From Larimichthys crocea (Eukaryota > Chordata > Actinopteri > Sciaenidae), in contig NC_040021.1 in assembly GCF_000972845.2 (NCBI RefSeq), forward strand, positions 7,297,291 through 7,361,290: a DNA stretch of 64,000 bases, given 5' to 3'. Each line of letters starts with the position of its first letter. Position 1 is the first letter of the stretch. The translations under genes and the position numbers were made by a program. Positions 25,601-37,730 of this stretch are shown here, in pieces. Below the pieces are notes generated by a model. The model made no database searches and was not told the origin of the DNA. It saw nothing but the letters and a program-made list of their open reading frames with translations.

Positions 25601-28600
25601 ACCAAGACCCTCTGCTGACAGTGTCCAAAATTACTCCCATAGTCATTCATTCCCTACTCCCTATATGAGATCTCAGACACCGATGGATCATTGTCATACT
25701 TTGGTTCCATTGTGGGAACCTTTCAGTCATTGTTATGACTGTAATTATTGTGCACATGGTATTTAGGGAGTAAGTACAATCAACTAAAACCTTTGATCAA
25801 CTTGTGTGATTAAAAACTGGCTGTGTGCAGTACTAAGCTGTGGCGTGTATGCCAACATTTATGGTGATACCAACACAGGTTGCACTCTACCGAAACTTGG
25901 TTTCTTAAAAATGTCCCGAAGGGCCACGAGTTTCGCAAGTTTAGGTCCACACGTCATCATGACAAGTTAATATCAATAGCTGTTCATCAATAGAGATTTA
26001 TCAAAACACTAACAAGACATAACAAGACAGGAAAACATTCTACAGTGTTAGACAGCAGTGCCACGACTTGTAGGTTCCCAAGAAATTGCACGCTCAGTAT
26101 GCAGACTAACATTCTTAAGTTTAACATTCACACATTTTGATGTCAGCAGTCACCGAAACAGTAGCAAAGTTAACATGTTAAATGTTTAGTTTAAACATGT
26201 TTAGTTTGAAAGCTGCATCATAATCCAGTCAAAATAATTAGGCCAATCTATCTTCTATGAACCGTTCTGTAGGCGAGAGTTGGTCCTCCACATAGTTAAT
26301 TGTTATGTTTTTCATTTGCATACTCCTCCTCCTCCTCCTGCTTGTTTACCTTCTTGAACAAACTCCAACATGCTCCCATGAGAAAACTCTCTTCTTTTTG
26401 TCTTGGGGTGTTTAACATTAACTGACTGGTGGCAAATCTCCAAGTGTTTTGTGGGAGTGACACGATTCTTCTCTTTAATTTACCAACGTCGGCTCGTGAT
26501 TCTTGGAAACTCTGCCTTGGCAGATATACTAGGAAGTCGCTCACTATATCCTATTTAATTACTACAGGCGTAGTACTTCATGACCGAACACGTACCATAG
26601 TAAACAAATGAAACTGTACCTCGTACAGTGATGGATTTGGTACAGTTCCTAATTTTATGTAGGGCTCTTAGATATACTTTCATGGGAATGCAAGTTCGCT
26701 CACACCCACCCACAGGTTTCAGTATGCGTTGACAGGGGTCACCAGTTGTTCGGCGATCATTCAGCTGACAAACCTGAATCTATATCGGGTCTGTGCATGT
26801 GTGTCGGCACAACACAGGGCCATGATGCAAAGAACGGATTTGTTTCGTCGCACTGTAACTTCCCTATTCAAATGTTGATGAGTCAGGCTCATTCCTCACT
26901 TCCTTAAACTAAAATAAGTCCAGGCCGACTGAGTCTTTCTTCCTCCTACTGAAGCCAGTTGTCACCTGCTGAATATCTCAGCTTTGTACCTGAACAGTGA
27001 GGAAAGTACTTTGAAGATGAACGCGGTAACATGACCAGGTGTTCACATACAGTATATTAATACAAAACAAACATCCGTAAGTATCAGGAAGTCGGTAACT
27101 TCCAGCAGCCTGACATGACAAGACATCTGCTGCACTGAAATACAGTAAGAGCAACAACAAGAGTGGCAACTCGACTAGTGACTACGAATACTTCACGTTT
27201 ACGTACAAGAATCAACGCTTCTGCAGTGTGTCTCATCTTTAATACAAAATATTAGTTTGTGCCGACCCCTAGTCCAGTCATCGAACAATGTTCTTGTTTT
27301 ATAATCCACTTATTTAAATGACTTTATTTGTACTTTAAGCCATGCCACCAGCATGATTTTAGCTTTAGTCCAGACTACAGTATCTTTAAAAACTCTTATG
27401 GACAAATACACCAGAGGGATGAAACCTGATGACTCCAGCGCCAACATGAAGTTTGCATCATAGTGTTTCAAATGTTTGATGGCTTGCTTCAGACATAGTC
27501 CGAGCTGTGTTAAGAAAATTACTACATTAAAAAAAAAACAAAAAAAAAATAGGTTTTATTGTAGGTGGGTTTTTTTCTTCATTTTTAAAAATGTATGTCT
27601 TCTGAGGAAAGATTGAGAGCTGCAGACAGCGAATGAATTTGTTGGCATAAATAAAATGTAGAATGACGCCAGCCTTATCTTTTTCAGATGGTTTTACATC
27701 CTGGGATTAAAAAAAAAAGTTATGGGGAATACTGAACACTTAAAACAAAAAAAAGGATTGTTTAGATATTAAATTTGAGTATACAGTATAAAGGTATCGG
27801 TATCTTGATGTTGGTCTTTGAACCTTAAAACTGGTCAAGCTCTCATGAACTCATATAAGTGGTTTAAGTTTGTTTACAAATGGGGTCCTGAGTACCACAC
27901 AGGAGAATACTCTGCATGCTGCTGCCGCTTAACTCTGTTCCTTTGTGAGTTGTAATAAGGGTTACATGAATATTGTCTGCCGCAACAGCCCATTACGCAA
28001 GCCATCGAGGCAGGGTGGGAGCACTCCGTGTGAGGGGAGGGGAATGTCACAGTTTGGTAGATTAACTTAATTTTCAGGACACAGGGCGATTTGCAAGAAA
28101 CTGTTGGACAGAGGCGTGTCTGAGAGTCTAAGCACTGCTGCCTTCTTTCTTTTCTTCAGCGCCCCTGAAGATGTCAGAGACTCTGTACGATGGCTTTGAG
28201 AAAATGGGAAAGAAACAGAACAAGGAGCAGGTCCCACCACCAGCAGAGCCTGAAAACAAGAAACCCTCATCGAGTAAACAATCCAAGAAATCACACTCCA
28301 CCAATACAGTCGCCCCTGCAACTCATAAGTCCCTCGAGGAGGCCTTCAAAGCTGTGAGTAATGCACATACCTCTCCATTTATTTTACAGTCTAAGGTTTT
28401 ATTATTGAATTATTTTGAAGATCCTGTGTGTGCTTTCTGTCTGTTTCTTTAAAAGACCTTGTTTGTTGCTAAAATGTTAATTTGAAACGCCCTCAGTAAA
28501 TGGTGCAAGAATTTGTCTGAAATTAAAATAAATGTAAAAATCTTTGTAAAACTTTAAAAGTCATTAACATCTTCATACAAACGCTGCGTTGTGGCATATT

Positions 28601-31600
28601 CAAAGCAAACCATCACATGCTGAACTGCAGTCTCATCTTTGCATAATGGACGTGTTGTTTCTGAGTATACAGCCTTAATGCCTCTTTCTCTTTTTAGTTG
28701 GACGTTGCCGACCTGAAGCAGCAGCTGGCTCGCAGTCAGACCCTGTTTCCAGAAAACCCATCAGTGTGGGTCAAAGACCTGGCAGGATACCTCAACCTCA
28801 ATCTGACTGCGCCAGAATCTGAGCCCACACTCAGCAGCTATACTCACGGTCAGTCGAACTCTGACTTTATTTTGTTTTTAAAACACTGTCTGATATTAGT
28901 CTGTACAGGACACTGATGCTGTATTTTATTTGATGTCTGATTTTCCTGTCTCTTGTCCCCAGATTACCCGTACTGCCTTACAGGAAAAGAGCTGAAGGGT
29001 GTGATCAAAGGCCTGATCGGACGCTGCGGTGACTTTCTGCCAGATTTCTTCGACCACTGTGTTTATACTATGCTCAGGGAGCTGGACAGACAGTCAGGTA
29101 TGTGTTAGAGCTCACATGGAGGGTCGGAAGTGGTTTGTGCTGGTCGACTAAGACACAGGTGATGCAGTAATGACCTTAAGTGACCCTGAGATAAACACTA
29201 AGAAAAAGAATAAGTATTTTAACTGGTTCCAGTTGAAAACTAGTTCCAAATTGTCTGATCTATTCCAATCGTATGCCTCAGAGCTCATCAGTTTCTTTTT
29301 ATCAATGCCTGCATTCTTTCTGCATCGTGAAACTGAAATGAAGCCACACTTTTGGCCGTTTCTTCCTCTCCTCCGTGACTCCTTTTTTGTTGAAAGTTTC
29401 CAGCCGCGTAGACATGAGTTTGAAGTTACTAAGAGAAATGGAAACAGTGCTAAAAAAATGTCTGATTTATTGCTGAAACATCTTTGTCCACAACAAGGAT
29501 TGAATTTCCAGGAATGTCATATATTTGACACTTGAGTGCTACTGCTTCCCAACTGAGCAGCACGTCTGTTTCCAAGGTTAAATATCCAATGTCATAATCA
29601 TTTAGAGTCAACATGCCTGCCCTTTTTGATTAGCAGCATTGAAAGTGGCATTGGTATCAATTCCTCTCCCTAGTGAGGGTAAAAAAAAGAAGGTATAACA
29701 TGCAACAAAGGTCCAGCTGGACTTGAACCAGGGTACATTGTTTGGGTCCCCAACACCACATCAAATATATATTTGATCTTGATTTATTGTGGTCATCCGA
29801 CTAAAGCACAGACAAAAAACAAACTTTGAAACTCTCTCTGTTTCCAGGAGAACCTCTGCATGGCTACAGAGTTTGCATTCAGGCAATCCTACAGGACAAA
29901 CCCAGAATAGCAACCCAAAACCTGCCTGAGGTGAGTGAGTGTGTGTCCTTGTGTCCTTTAGATAACTGGAGGCGGATTACTGCTTCACTGCCTTTTTATG
30001 CTCTGAATGCATAATTTCTCTTCCTTTCTAGTATTTGGAGTTATTGCGATCAGTCCAGAATCGTCCAGTGAAGTGTCTGACCATCATGTGGGCTCTTGGA
30101 CAAGCTGGATTTTATGACCTCAGCCAGGGACTCAGAGGTAACACACAATCAAACTTACACACTCTCACATAACTACGAACCACTACACTCTTTTTAGATA
30201 TGTAGACACAGTATTTTATCATCCTCTGTTCAGTGTTAGTCTTCCCCTTTCTCCCACTTTCTCAACAATATGTGATGACAGACATTCTGGGTGGGGGGTT
30301 AATGAAGCAACAGGGCACATTAAGAGCAGTAGCACATCCACTGATGGCCGACTGTGAGCTAAACACATGGTAACTTCAAAAACTCAGCTGCTCCTCCAGG
30401 TCTCTGCCTGGTATTTGGTGAGGCTTTAAAGTGGGTGTCAGTATGTGGCCGTGGGAGGACGAATATTCTTGGGGAGTTACATAACAACCATCCGGCTCAC
30501 CCAAGGCGAGGGAGGATACTGTTTACAGTTTATGAAGCTATGCATGCAATATTTCCATCTTGATGTTGAAATCAGAATAAAACCTCCAAAATGTAAAAGA
30601 TTTTCTGTCTGAGCCTCAGACTTTGATATGACGTGGCAAATGTACAAGGCTTGACCTGTGACAGAGGAGCTAATTCGTCCTTTATGCTGATTTAGTTTTT
30701 ATGCCATTAGCTGACTTAACGTTCTGTTTCTGTGCTATTTATATAATTAAGCTTGAAACAAAAGCCATGTTTTGCTCCAACTGCTGTGGGCCAACTGTTG
30801 ACACATTTAAAGCCCGAACTGAAAGTCCCCATGTGATTAAAGAAGTTCTTTTATTTGTGTTTCAGTGTGGCTCGGTATCATGCTTCCTGTGCTGGGGGTG
30901 AAGTCCTTGTCGTCTTATGCCATTGCCTATCTGGAGAGACTTCTCTTGTAAGTCCCTCTGAGAAATATGTGACTTGTTTTTTTAATGTACATATTTTTTC
31001 ACAATCAAACTATACCTGGACTCTGAAATTTGTGCTTGATGTTCTTCTGTTTCCAGAGTTCATGCAAACTTGACAAAGGGATTCGGCATCATGGGTCCTA
31101 AAGAGTTCTTTCCTTTACTGGATTTCGCCTTCATGCCCAAGAACGCCCTGTCATCAAGGTACATTTAACCTAACACTAACACTGCTACACAGTCAGTTGA
31201 GTAATCCCATGTGCACAGCATGACCAAACGTTGTTGGAGTAAGTGAGTATGGAGAATTGAGAATTTAGCCCAGATGCTTAACCCTAAATTATATGTAATC
31301 AAACAACCACAAGATGTGACTTTGAGGAGAGAAGAGCAGAGTCACTGTGTGCACAGAAGCCCTTGGCTTATGTTGTATGGAACATTTTGAATGTGAAGGA
31401 ATTGGTTTTTCATCCTCTGGTCACTTGCACAGTTAGAAGATATATTATTGTTACATCAAGAGCTCTGATTTTGTCATTTTCATACAAAAATGGCTCTTCT
31501 CCACTCAAATCTGGGGATTTGTTGCTTTTCCCTGTCATATAAAACTGAACTGAACTTTGGGGTTTTGACTGACAAAAGACTTTGTAGTCTGAGAAACTGG

Positions 31601-34600
31601 GATGGGCATTTTTCTGACATTTTAGAGCAAACAATAAATGTTTCTGTGTTCTATGTTACTATGGTACACGCACCACTGGTGCTATGCAAGCTTCCTTGAG
31701 TGTTACGCGCAGGAACCTCTGAAATATATATTTTAATTAAATAAATACATTTAGAAACAATGAACAAAATACTACAAACGCCTCTGTTAACAGTACTAAA
31801 GACATTTCTGTTTGTGTTCAGTCTGCAGGAGCAGCTGAGGCGTCTGTACCCTCGACTGAAGACCCTCGCATTTGGAGCCAAACCTGAGAGCACGTTACAC
31901 ACATACCTGCCATCATTTCTGTCCAGAGCCACACCACACTGTCCAGATGACATGAAGAGAGAGGTAAGACCCACACACATTTAAAACTGATCTTTTCTAC
32001 ATAATACTGCTGCAACAGAAGTCTGAGTGTAGCAGAAATCATATTGATAAGTGACCTATCATACAGTATATTATTATAGCCTCATTATGCTGACTGGCGT
32101 CTTAAACAATCAACAAAGCATCTCTGCAAATGGCTAAGCTTAAAGGGAAAGTGCTCTCTCAGATACTAACAGTGTTTATAACCACCAGGCAGCAACCTAA
32201 TTCAATTTCCTCGTCTGCTTCAGTGGAATTTAATTGTAAAAAATGTCAACAGAAAATGCCCCTCAGGATTTAAACCACAAATTCTTCTGTCGAGGCCATT
32301 TTGCACTGATGTTTGACAGTTACAAGCCAATCACACACCATTGTCTTCATCAGCAGTAGTCCCAGTATTTATGTAATACAGCTACAGGACAAGTATTTTT
32401 GAGTAGGATGTGGTCTTGAGTTGATCGTCTTTGTGTCTCTGTTTCTTTTTGCAGCTGCTCAGCAGCATGACAGAGTGTTTGTGTGTAGATGTGCAGAGTC
32501 TAGGAGTGTGGAGGCAGCTCTACACCAAACACTTACCCCAGTCCAGGTGGGTTATACATGTGACAAAAACATATATCAAGTGATATGTCTTTTAAAATGT
32601 TTCTGGATTTCATCTGTTTATAAAGTGATAGATATAGCTGACTTGTGTCTCTTTTCTTCTTCAGTCTGCTGTTGAACCACCTACTGAAATCCTGGAATAT
32701 CCTGCCACCAAAGGTACAACTCCTGATATGAGGTTTAATCCAAACTCACCCACCTCTCCTTTTCCATATCTTTAATTACCTTGTGTTGCTTTATTTTCCA
32801 TTTTCAGCTCCGAAAGAACCTTGAAGAAACAATCCAGTCTTTTAAAGTGACCAATGAGGAGATGAGAGACTCTGTTGAATCTCAGGAGCTTCAGGATTGC
32901 AATAACCTGTGCCAGGTGAGACGGACAGTCGCTGTAAAACCTGAATTAAGCCACAAAACAATTTTTTTAATGGTATTTTTAATGCTTGGACTTTTGCTCC
33001 GTATTTCCTCTCCTGTCTCCAGAACCTGCAGGTAAAGATGCGTGGTCGTGGGTTCCCCTGGTCCAAACTGCTCATGGTTGTGCTCGTGTTTGCCGCAGGC
33101 TTCATCATTCACGACATCAGATCCCACGGCTCCTTCGCAGGTCAGTCCGAGTCCTGTTTTACTCAGCACAATCACTAATCTTCATCTTTATGACAGGACT
33201 TTACAAGGCTGTTCCCATTAACTCTTTTTGGGAGGGGTTGTTTACGGTGTGTGTGTTGTGTGTTTCAGATTCCACCACAGCCAGGCATCTGCGCAACTCA
33301 GGGGTCACAGCCGCATCTCAGCAGGCCTGGGGAAAAATAACAGTCTACACCAAACAGGGCTTCAGGTACAAAACATCACCCTCAAACATCTATGCTTAAC
33401 TCCTAACATATGTGTATGTGAAGAAAGCCTTTGACCAATACACCATACAGTATGTTGCTATCTCCCACCGGGACAAATGAAGCAAATTATCATCCACTGT
33501 GTGTCAGATACTGTCAGCACACTCCAGACAGTGTCACGAGCTTCTTAAAGATTGATGAAGTTATATTCATTTGCATGACTTTGTACATTTGTGTGTATAA
33601 TACAGCTAAAAAATCTAACTTGTGTTGGAGCACTAAATAAATTTTAACTTCATGGACCATGACGAATCTTTAAACTCACCAGATGTTTCTTTACTGTTTG
33701 TTCAAATTTAACTTTTGTCTTTGTGTTGTGTGTAGTTGGCTGGAGACAAACACTCCTCATTATTACTCTGAGTGTGTTCGTGTCGTGGGGCCACTGATGG
33801 AACAAGGTCTGGAAAAGGCAAAAACAGCAGCCGTCTTCATCTCTGAAAACACCACGCAGTTTATCCTCTGGGTCAAAGAAAAGACTCCACAGGCCATAGA
33901 ATGGGTAAGGCTGTGACTGAATCGGTGCTTTCTCTTGAATAAAAGTGATCTAACAACCATGAGTTATATTGTTGACTCGTGTCTCACCTCTGTGTATCTT
34001 CTGCCCAGGTGAACACCAACACTCCAGACAGTGTGTTCCAGGTGTTGGCATATTCAAAGGAGGTCCTCCTCTCCCTCCATCACAACTACATCCTGCCAGC
34101 GCTGGCGTACATATCCGAACTGCTACAACGAGCATGGACCAACCTACAGGAATCCTGCAAGTCAGTACCTTTTCACCTGGCTTTAATATTTCCTTTGTCA
34201 GAAGCCGGGTTGCAATTGGCAACTACACCATTAGCTGAAACTAAATCAACTACACCATTAGCTGAAACTAAATCCTACATACTGGTTCTTTTAGGTAATA
34301 TATGTTTGTCCCCTAAAGCTGTTTTTGTCACAGCTTGTGAGGCTACAGTGACTTCTTGTTTCCCAGTTTACAGATTACTGAAGTCATTTTGATTACTAAC
34401 AAATCCATTTTTCAAGTTTTAATTTAATTAAAGAAAAGTTTGAAACTAGGTAGTGGTTACTAAGTGTATAGGACCAGTTTTTTATGAGCGAACACTTAAA
34501 AAAAAAATGTGCTTTCCTCTGTTTTTCCTGCAGCGGCGAGGTGTCAGTATCGTGTCTGCAGGGCCACGCTTTGTCCTTCACCAACTCGACGTGGCAGCTG

Positions 34601-34660
34601 CTCCAACACACGACCTCGGCCATCAAGACGTGGGCTCAGGATCTGCTGACACGAGCGTGA
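22676..34660 (+). CDS. tmem214: Transmembrane protein 214
   Basis: Seventeen coding exons: 22676-22838, 28160-28353, 28698-28848, 28963-29097, 29848-29930, 30032-30137, 30866-30947, 31057-31158, 31822-31963, 32455-32546, 32665-32713, 32808-32915, 33023-33140, 33269-33365, 33736-33904, 34009-34160 and 34534-34660 (TGA). They splice in frame to 689 residues, the same length as the human protein. The N-terminus is charged and glycine-rich (WEVVKKGKK, then a Gly run). The middle is helical (SSYAIAYLERLL, LRRLYPRLKTLAFG). A clear membrane segment in exon 13 reads LLMVVLVFAAGFII. TMEM214 is an ER membrane protein reported to anchor procaspase-4 during ER-stress apoptosis; this comes from the family, not from the sequence. 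Its place next to mapre3 matches human 2p23. A damaged inverted copy of its second half lies at 37.6-44.0 kb. Confidence 0.97.
22839..28159 (+). other. First intron of tmem214
   Basis: A 5.3-kb intron from donor gtgagt at 22839 to acceptor ttcag at 28159. ORFs of 60-100 codons occur, but none has conserved motifs or sensible splicing. No element with clear ends was found. Confidence 0.7.
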
Positions 34661-35752
34661 TAAACATCACAGATGCTGACTAATTTACACACAGTATATA
34701 CACACATGAAGTTATATAAACACACGCACACACTGACCCAATCTGTGGCTGCCTTTCAGAGCTGTGATTGGACACTGTGGGGTCAGACAAACTCTCACTC
34801 ACAACAACAAAAAAATGGACCCTTCGATCTCTTGTTTTGGCTAAATTTTTAAATCAGTTTGCTGTTGTATAGATGTTTTTTTTTTTCTACCAACTTTAAA
34901 CTTTTTGTCACTTGCTAGATGCAGAGGTCGCATCTCTCTCTCTATCCCTGAGTTTTCTACTGCAAATTTCAACTGTTGGGTTGAACAGTGTGTAATTTAT
35001 AAAAAAAAATGTAGGTTTGTAGATGATTTATAAACCATTTTTATTTAAAGATTAAAAAAAAAGTGTTATATGAAAACTTGGTAAAGGCCAGGGAAAAAAC
35101 GCAAAATGATATTCCAGACTTCTCCACGCCACTTTAGAGGGGCCGCTTTCATGTCCCACACCTGGTCCAATCAGATGCAGTATGTTTGTGTCATCCAGTG
35201 GGAGCCTTCAGCGTGTTAAGGGGTCACATCTGCCGGTGGATTGACTCCTTCAGAGGATTTAAAATGGACTGCATACGCCTAAATCGTCACAAAATGAACA
35301 GTCCAGAAAAAAGAAGCCCACCTGCCGTCTCGTCTGTCCTGCACATCTCCTCGTCTCGTCTTGGATGCTTCATCGTCTGACCGCTGTTCCTCGTGGTTTT
35401 TCGTTCATAGCGCAACACCTGAGTGGTCGTGTGCTCATACTTGAAGGCTGATTATATATATATATTTTTTTTTTTTTTTTTTTTTTTTGGTGTGTGCGTG
35501 CGTGCATGTGGATCAACAAGCTTATTCTCAATAATGGGATCATGATTAAACCCCCTCCTCCCCCCCGTGCCAACATCCTCCTGTAGGCCGAAACATGACA
35601 AAGAATAAACTCTCTGGGCAAGCCAAACACTTCTGACCAGCTGATTTATGAACCCCTCTATGTAAACACGATGTTTGGGTGGATATGGCAACAACTATGT
35701 CTTACTTTTTAATGTAAATGATTTATAATAAAGACTTCAACCCCAGTCACTG
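34661..35752 (+). other. tmem214 3' UTR
   Basis: Non-coding sequence after the tmem214 stop, with a poly(T) run and a GT tract near 35460-35510. The likely poly(A) signal is AATAAA at 35727-35732. From about 35753 to 36341 no gene is seen. Confidence 0.7.
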
Positions 35753-36341
35753 CTTTTAACTGGTTGTATTTTGTTTCTCTCATGTCAGAAGGCCCATGAC
35801 AACTCCCGAAACTCTAACTGCTGATGAAGAACATGTGGTATGATCAGAACAGCCCCTAAATGCACTGTGTGCTTAGTGTTTTTCCTAAAACGCATCTTTA
35901 TTTTTATGTTCCCTTTATTACCTCTCCTTAACATTTTATTAACAAAGCATTAATTACAGATTTCGTTTAGGATGTTGTTGAAACTTAAAAAAAATACAGC
36001 ATGTAAATTTCATCATGTCAGTGTTAAAACTGGGACAAAACTAAGACAATGAAATGCATATTGGCATCTAACCAGAATTGTAAATATGTATAGGTATATA
36101 ACAATAACAGTGGAGATATACACAGTACTAACAGTATGAGCAGAGTGAAATGAACACACTAAAATATATACAGCTTGCAACAGTAATTATAGGTGTATAA
36201 GACGTACAGTATTAACAGTAATTGTATAGTGCGGGTGTATGTACCTGTACAGTGTAGACAGCTGCACCGCCTGACATGAACCTGAGGTGTTAGTTTGTAG
36301 TGTAACTATCAGACGCTCAGGCGAGCGGTCAGTTTTCAGCC

Positions 36342-36430
36342 CCTTCGATAGCTCAGTTGGTAGAGCGGAGGACTGTAGAGTTCAAACATGAGACATCCTT
36401 AGGTCGCTGGTTCAAATCCGGCTCGAAGGA
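36342..36430 (+). tRNA. tRNA-Tyr (GUA), intron-containing
   Basis: 89 bp. The acceptor strands CCTTCGA and TCGAAGG pair; A-box TAGCTCAGTTGG and B-box GGTTCAAATCC are intact. The anticodon GTA sits in ctGTAg, followed by a 16-base intron directly after position 37, as in eukaryotic tRNA-Tyr. The mature length is 73. It matches the other intact copies here. Confidence 0.96.
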
Positions 36431-36641
36431 GGAAACTTTTCTCTTCATCTCTAATACAAATAAACATGCACTTTACCAAATGTTTAGGCTTGATCTCAGT
36501 ATTAGTGTGATTTTAACGCGATAATACGCCACAAAGGCGGCGTGGACGTAACGTAGCATAGCAGCGCCAGCGTCATTTCTCTGTCTGTACATGACAGACA
36601 CTCCCAGTTTCACCTTTATAAAGTAGTTTGTCCACTTTCCT

Positions 36642-36739
36642 GTCGCACTGGTTTAGCTCAGTGGTTACTTCGAACAAATTCTATCCTGTCTAGATACTGC
36701 TCTCTATCCCTCCCCGGGATCGAACCACGGGCGCTGTCC
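36642..36739. repeat. tRNA-like segment with opposed A- and B-boxes, copy 1
   Basis: The + strand has a consensus A-box (TAGCTCAGTGGTTA). About 60 bases on, the - strand has a consensus B-box (GGTTCGATCCC). The boxes face each other, so no tRNA cloverleaf forms in either direction. The same segment recurs with small changes at 44.2, 44.8, 46.5, 47.9 and 59.2 kb. Confidence 0.6.
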
Positions 36740-36819
36740 AGTGCTTTTGTCTTCTCTCTTTTTCCAAACATGAAAACACATTTACAGTCCTGTGAAGTAG
36801 TTTCCTTCTCCAAAATTGC

Positions 36820-36875
36820 TGGGACGGACCAATCGCAGCCCACCATTTCATCTTTGCTGTCAGCCAATCACGATG
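36820..36875 (+). repeat. CCAAT-array module B, truncated at gap
   Basis: Contains gaccaatcgcagcccacc and gtcagccaatcacga and then stops at the N run. Fuller copies are at 45362-45560 and 46818-47010. Confidence 0.75.
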
Positions 36876-36885
36876 NNNNNNNNNN
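36876..36885. other. Assembly gap (10 N)
   Basis: Ten N. To the left is CCAAT module B; to the right is the reverse complement of the module A promoter found at 48.9 kb. The two sides are not contiguous in any other copy, so sequence of unknown size, perhaps another copy of the 48.9-58.3 kb element, is probably missing. Confidence 0.95.
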
Positions 36886-37028
36886 ACCAAAGCACAGAGG
36901 GAAAATGATCGCGAGAGCGGCGGGCCGAAATATAAGCGGGAGGAACGTGATTGGTCAAAAGTAAGCCCACAGGGAGGAACGTGATTGGCTGATGTGGGCT
37001 TACTTTGGGCTTACTTTAGCGGAGAAGG
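36886..37028 (-). promoter_or_regulatory. Module A promoter copy (CCAAT array, TATA), antisense
   Basis: On the - strand it reads two CCAAT boxes (in gaccaatcacg and agccaatcacg contexts), a ttatatttcgg TATA-like box, then the start of exon 1 (ending in ctttggt). It is cut off by the N gap just before the splice donor. It is nearly identical to 48880-49062. Confidence 0.6.
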
Positions 37029-37030
37029 GC

Positions 37031-37049
37031 TCGATTCCCGCATCCTCCA
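37031..37049 (+). pseudogene. tRNA-Ala 3' fragment at element border
   Basis: tcgattcccgcatcctcca equals the last T-loop and acceptor bases of the intact tRNA-Ala genes with one change. It is joined directly to module A border sequence (gagaagggc). The 5' part of the tRNA is missing. Confidence 0.7.
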
Positions 37050-37249
37050 ATACAAATATCTGTAATTTTATTGTTAATATTGTTAATATTCTCCCAACAC
37101 TTACCGATGACTAGAGGCTATAGTGTTGGCGTGATGGCGTCTTGTTAAGGACAAACGATGTCAGGTGAGCGGAAAAAAATTGATACATTTCTCAAAAGAT
37201 TCATTGGAGGAAATATTGACATGCATCCAAAAGCAACAAAACAATAATT

Positions 37250-37322
37250 TGGAGGATGCGGGCATCGATCCCGCTACCTCTCGCATGCTAAGCGAGCGCT
37301 CTACCATTTGAGCTAATCCCCC
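37250..37322 (-). tRNA. tRNA-Ala (AGC)
   Basis: 73 bp on the - strand. The acceptor GGGGGAT pairs with ATCCTCC. The A-box TAGCTCAAATGG is intact and the anticodon AGC lies in the loop ttAGCat. One T-loop base differs from the copies at 48.2 and 60.0 kb (cgggatcgatgcccg there). Confidence 0.92.
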
Positions 37323-37451
37323 GTCGTACCCTATAATGCACGGCATCGCGCTATAAAGTGACCGTAAACGAAGGTTGATACCCGAAGGGCAAAGATCCGC
37401 GAAATTAAAGAGATTTAAGCAGATCTGTTGTGGGCAAACTACTTCACAGGA

Positions 37452-37461
37452 NNNNNNNNNN
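37452..37461. other. Assembly gap (10 N)
   Basis: Second run of ten N, followed by (TA)n low-complexity DNA to 37521. It sits in the spacer between the two arms of the tmem214 inverted duplication. Confidence 0.95.
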
Positions 37462-37636
37462 GTAGATATAATAATATAGATATATATATTATATATATAG
37501 ATATATATATATATATAATAATTTGGTAAAGTGGTACAAGTGGGCCGAGGCTAAGGCTGTTCCCTCCCCTACAAATGTAATGTATTTGGAAAGTGCATGT
37601 TGTATTATTCGATTAGAGATGAAAGAAAAGTTTTCC

Positions 37637-37730
37637 TCCTTCGAGCCGGATTGAACCAGCGCCCTAAGGATGTCTCAGTGTTGAAACTCTACAGTCCTCC
37701 GCTCGCTAACCACATGGGCTATCGAAGTGG
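37637..37730 (-). pseudogene. tRNA-Tyr, damaged copy within inverted duplication
   Basis: Counterpart of the 36342 gene. The B-box has lost a base (ggttcaatccgg), the A-box region is scrambled (extra and changed bases around agcccatgtggttagc) and the 5' acceptor no longer matches. It is not expected to fold. Confidence 0.85.

Noticed and set aside
32986..33399. 137-codon ORF in the tmem214 region
   Set aside because: It is a shifted frame running across exon 13, an intron and exon 14; the spliced TMEM214 frame explains the sequence.
36642..36739. Functional tRNA
   Set aside because: A-box and B-box are on opposite strands, and neither strand gives paired acceptor and T arms.
37161..37346. 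Short peptides containing LAQMVERSLSMREVAGSMPASS repeated at several places
   Set aside because: They are translations of tRNA-Ala genes, not proteins.
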